From Sinonovacula constricta (taxonomy: Eukaryota; Mollusca; Bivalvia; Cardiida; Solecurtidae): a stretch of DNA of 64,000 nt. A program made the position numbers and the translations under genes. The notes below the pieces were generated by a model. It was not told the origin of the DNA. It made no database searches and worked only from the letters and a program-made list of their open reading frames with translations. Shown one piece after another: positions 41,660 to 64,000 of the stretch. The stretch lies in the NCBI GenBank assembly GCA_007844125.1, contig CM017567.1, positions 35,809,885 to 35,873,884 on the forward strand, in the 5' to 3' direction. Every line of letters starts with the position of its first letter. The stretch's first letter is position 1.

Positions 41660-41960
41660 CGCGCGCACACGCACACACACGCACACGCACACGTACGCAC
41701 CCGCGCACACATTCACACATACGCACACACACACACACGCACGCACACACCCGCACGTAGACACCCGTACACACCCGAACGCACACACCCGCACGTACAC
41801 ACCGGCACGCACACACCCGCACGCACACACCCGCACGCAGACACCCGTAAACACCCGAACGCACACACCCGCACGTACACACCGGCACGCACACACCCGC
41901 ACGCAGACACCCGTACACACCCGCACGCACACACACGCACACACACGCACACACCTCCCG
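41660..41960. repeat. CA/CG-rich minisatellite in the dipeptidase 3' region
   Basis: Irregular tandem of GCACACACCCGCACG and CACCGGCACGCACACAC words, with a longer period of about 110 bp visible by eye. The minus strand is a TG-rich tract downstream of the dipeptidase stop. Open frames over it are artefacts. Confidence 0.9.
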
Positions 41961-42019
41961 CCCCCTTTACACATACACAGCCAACTAACGCTTTTTGCAC
42001 ATTCCACATAGAAACAGCT

Positions 42020-61071
<19,052 letters not shown>

Positions 61072-61087
61072 GGTCTTGATTTAGTTG

Positions 61088-62087
61088 CTGGTAAACAGTA
61101 TTGATTTATGATACTGGGCAAAGAATGCAGAAAAAATGGATAGTATGGAAAATCAAAGATGTGGTTGTCAGCATAAAGCGATTAAACAAGTGTGTTTTCT
61201 GACATGCGCTTTAAATATAGTACCCATAGGCTCATTGACTGCAGCAACTTTTGGATAGGGGTGTGTTTGACCGTCAACGCTCGAAGCGCTTTGATAATTT
61301 TGGGAAAACGTTACCGAATTTAAGGCCTGTATTCACCAAATATTCTTAAGTAAGAAATGCTCGAGTCATGGATTTCAATCCACAATATCACACAATCTCT
61401 GTTTTTTGCATGACACTTGCTACTTTAAGCTTTAAAATAACATTGAAACTTTATAAATAAGGTTATTTTTGTTGGTGTGAATATTGTGACTTGGGCTTAA
61501 GTCATGACTTAGGCTTAAGAATGGTTGGACAATACGAGCCTAAATGCCATGTTTTGAAAAAAAAAACTGTCTTAGGAAGAAGAATAAGTATTAAAACACA
61601 TGGGGTGGTCTTATGAAACGCCATCTTGGATATTGACATGCGTAAAATCACCTACAATCGGAACTCCTCTGGTAATTCCGTCCTCGGGAAAATCATCCCT
61701 CGGATGTGTCTGGTGCAATGATACTTATTGCAATCACGATAGCTTTGTTCGCCGGAAGTCGGAAGAAGAATATGCCTAAAATGTAGTTCGCACAAAACAT
61801 AAACAATGGCGTCGTTTGACAGCTGTGTGTTGGTTGCGCTAGGTAAATTAAACTTGAATGATTTGGCATTGTATTGTGGTGAGCTGTCACCTTTGTTTTG
61901 ATGTCTGTCACAAAAGAAGTTCCATTTAGGGAAATGACTGAGGTGATCCTACTATCCACATACATCCGAGAGATGATTCATGAATTATCCGAGGTGTTCC
62001 GATTGAATCACCTAATCACATACTTTTATTTAATTATATTCCATTGACTGGAACTGGCATGACATATCTCATGTTTTGAGACTATAT
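61088..62087. other. Probable 5' intron of the dipeptidase gene
   Basis: No coding segment is recognised. The minus-strand open frame at 61693-61965 lacks a known motif. Confidence 0.4.
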
Positions 62088-62230
62088 TTTACGCTCGTGG
62101 CTGAGCGGTTATACCAGTGCTTGGTTCGAGTCTAGGTTGGGTTGAGCACTTTAATGAGAAGATGTCTACCCGCTGGCATGCTGGTGCGTCAGTGGTTTTA
62201 CCCACACATTTGTTGTGTTACATAAAAGAA
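62088..62230 (+). mobile_element. tRNA-derived SINE fragment, family D
   Basis: Head GCTCGTGGCTGAGCGGTTAT (A-box-like), B-box-like GGTTCGAGTCTAG, then TGTCTACCCGCTGGCATGCT and a body ending near 62230. No other copy occurs in this window. Confidence 0.65.
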
Positions 62231-62489
62231 AAAGAAAATGAAGGTTATTAGATCTTACTGTATAGTATTTACTTACTTATGAAAGTAACTTCTAAAATAT
62301 TTTATAATAAGGCATGTTGAAAAAAGGCCCATTTTCATTATGTTTTATTATATGAGTATACAAACATATTAATAAAAATAAAATGCACAATCAATTGCTA
62401 ATCTATTTTATTCAAACATTCATAATAACAGTGAGTCATAACTTGCTTAAAAGCAACAAGTATTTGTGATCTAATGTTCTTTCCATAAA

Positions 62490-62672
62490 TCATACCTGTC
62501 AAATCATACCTGTTAAATCATGCCTGTTAAATCATACCTGTTAAATTCTACCTGTTAAATAATACCTGTTGAATTCTACCTGTTGAATTCTACCTGTTAA
62601 ATCATACCTTTTAAAACATACCTGTTAAATCATACCTGTTAAATTAAACCTATAAAATCCTACCTGTAAATG
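62490..62672. repeat. 14-bp minisatellite
   Basis: About 12 copies of TAAATCATACCTGT with TTCTACC and ATTAAACC variants. Confidence 0.93.
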
Positions 62673-63190
62673 TTTGTTAAATAGCCTGAAGTAAAATCCT
62701 CGAATAAAGAAAAATGTGATTTTTGTACGTGTTATTAATTTTCACAACCCTGCTCCAGCTTTATAACAAAACTGTATACTATGTCACAGTGTTCGTCCTT
62801 GATAACTAGGCTCGGCACACATTGGCCTTGTACGGCAGTTTAAAGGCACCATACGCGCACAAATTTTGTTGTTTGTTTAATGTTAAAATTGCATAAATAT
62901 AAAACACATAGTTCCTGAAAATGTGACGTTTTCATTACAAATTGTCATGTATAAATGAGTTTGGTCATGTATACTACCTAACTTATGTAAAAAAATGCAA
63001 GCTCTGTTTTCATGCGATGCACGGGCATTGCATCTTTAATGCACGTTGAATTGTATGTTAAAACAGTCCAACCCAAGTCAATGAGAGATGAAGACATTTC
63101 GAGACAGATTGGTACCTTTACAAGACCCTATTCGAAAGGTACAAACAAAACCTCCGAAATATTAGGAACTAAACATAATCTGAAGGTATA
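62673..63190. other. Upstream intron or intergenic DNA, no feature resolved
   Basis: AT-rich; no gene is recognised. Confidence 0.4.
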
Positions 63191-63199
63191 AACAGGACA

Positions 63200-63551
63200 T
63201 TGATGGCGATGATGATGCTGCTGATGATGATGACGACAATGATGACGAGTATGATGATAGTTTTTAAACAAATTAAAGACAGCTTCTGACGGTACAGAAA
63301 CTGAAGCGAATGGGTTTGCACTTAAGTATGGATATAGCACATTGATGTTCTTTTCGCTGACTTCCAGAAATCGATTTGGAAACCGGCTTTTTTTTTTTCA
63401 AAGAAATTATTTTTATGAAAATAAGTCTGGTAGATGATGATGATTATGATGATGATGATGAAGATGATGAAGATGATGATGATGATGATGATTATGATGA
63501 TGATGATGATGATGATGATGAAGATGATGTTAATGATGATGATGATGCATA

Positions 63552-63608
<57 letters not shown>
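63200..63608. repeat. (GAT)n microsatellite, two blocks
   Basis: A short impure block at 63202-63256 and a long block at 63434-63608 with GAA and TTA interruptions. Confidence 0.95.
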
Positions 63609-63796
63609 AGAGTGACCACTTTATAGATGCACCACCTTTAAACTTAAGATTGTATTCAGTCCAAACTCGACCCTCGCCACCTTAAGTAGTTTATCAGTTA
63701 TTAATACAATCTTCCGAGAGATGCTACTATGCGGGCCCAGTACTTACAGACAGGACGTAGTAACGCAAACGTGCACCGTGCTTGTGTGCAATACTT

Positions 63797-63960
63797 ACAT
63801 CGCATCGGCACATGTATAGCCGTTTAATTATAGCGAGCTACTATTATTATGGGAGAAAGATCTCCGATAAATATCCGGAGACCGCCGAAACTTGTAAGCA
63901 AGTGTAACTTCTCGTAGGGGAAAGTAATGTAACGACCAGAGGCAGAAAAATAAGCACTTC
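63797..63960 (-). other. Candidate noncoding first exon of the dipeptidase gene
   Basis: If transcription starts about 30 bases after the TATA box, the first exon would run from about 63960 to a strong donor GAT then GTAAGTAT at 63798-63797. A second good donor, TCTGTAAGTA, lies at 63747-63746. No long minus-strand frame is open, so it would be 5'UTR, joined to the acceptor at 61088. This is inference from signals only. Confidence 0.45.
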
Positions 63961-63985
63961 AAATCAGCCTCGCTGCTGGGTTAAC

Positions 63986-63993
63986 TTTTTATA
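63986..63993 (-). promoter_or_regulatory. Candidate TATA box for the dipeptidase gene
   Basis: TATAAAAA on the minus strand, in a locally GC-richer context (GCGTCGC before, CAGCAGCGAGGC after), about 2.9 kb upstream of the dipeptidase ATG and followed by strong splice donors. Confidence 0.45.
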
Positions 63994-64000
63994 GCGACGC

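Noticed and set aside
61693..61965. 90-codon minus-strand frame upstream of the dipeptidase
   Set aside because: No motif, and it is out of context with the dipeptidase exon 1 acceptor at 61088.

Overview
The window is eukaryotic nuclear DNA, most likely from a bivalve or another lophotrochozoan invertebrate. This is inferred from multi-exon genes with GT-AG introns, AT-rich introns packed with tandem repeats, several tRNA-derived SINE families, decayed LINE pieces and a TRIM-like single-exon gene of the type expanded in molluscs. No species can be named from sequence alone.

Three protein-coding genes can be supported. (1) A plus-strand class A (rhodopsin-like) G-protein-coupled receptor, five coding exons at 5212-23520, whose exons join without a frame break to give 358 residues with DRY, WTP and NPVIY motifs. 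(2) A plus-strand, single-coding-exon gene at 37011-38705 (564 aa) with a degenerate B-box, a coiled coil and an NHL-like beta-propeller region. (3) A minus-strand membrane (renal-type) dipeptidase, coding from 61071 down to 42020 in about eleven exons, with all expected zinc ligands, an N-terminal membrane anchor and no GPI-type C-terminus. A TATA box and two good splice donors at 63.7-64.0 kb on the minus strand look like its promoter and first noncoding exon. Genes 2 and 3 converge across 38.7-42.0 kb.

The rest is repeat-rich. Layout: 0-3.7 kb, a 32-bp satellite; 4-24 kb, the receptor gene, with introns holding SINEs, TTAA-flanked MITEs, a CAGA/GA block, and 42-, 48- and 50-bp satellites; 24-26.5 kb, a 93-bp satellite; 27.5-28.2 kb, a 31-bp satellite; 28-36 kb, MITEs, a LINE relic split by a SINE, and other retroelement tails; 37-38.7 kb, the TRIM-like gene; 39.7-41.4 kb, a direct duplication flanking a MITE that is itself split by a LINE; 42-61 kb, the dipeptidase, whose last intron contains a 4.1-kb 51-bp satellite with higher-order structure; 61-64 kb, the dipeptidase 5' region and a GAT microsatellite.

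The genes show no common pathway. No prokaryotic operon, CRISPR array, defence island or other obviously new multi-gene system is present. The most distinctive material is the satellite and mobile-element architecture and the receptor's unassigned ligand class.
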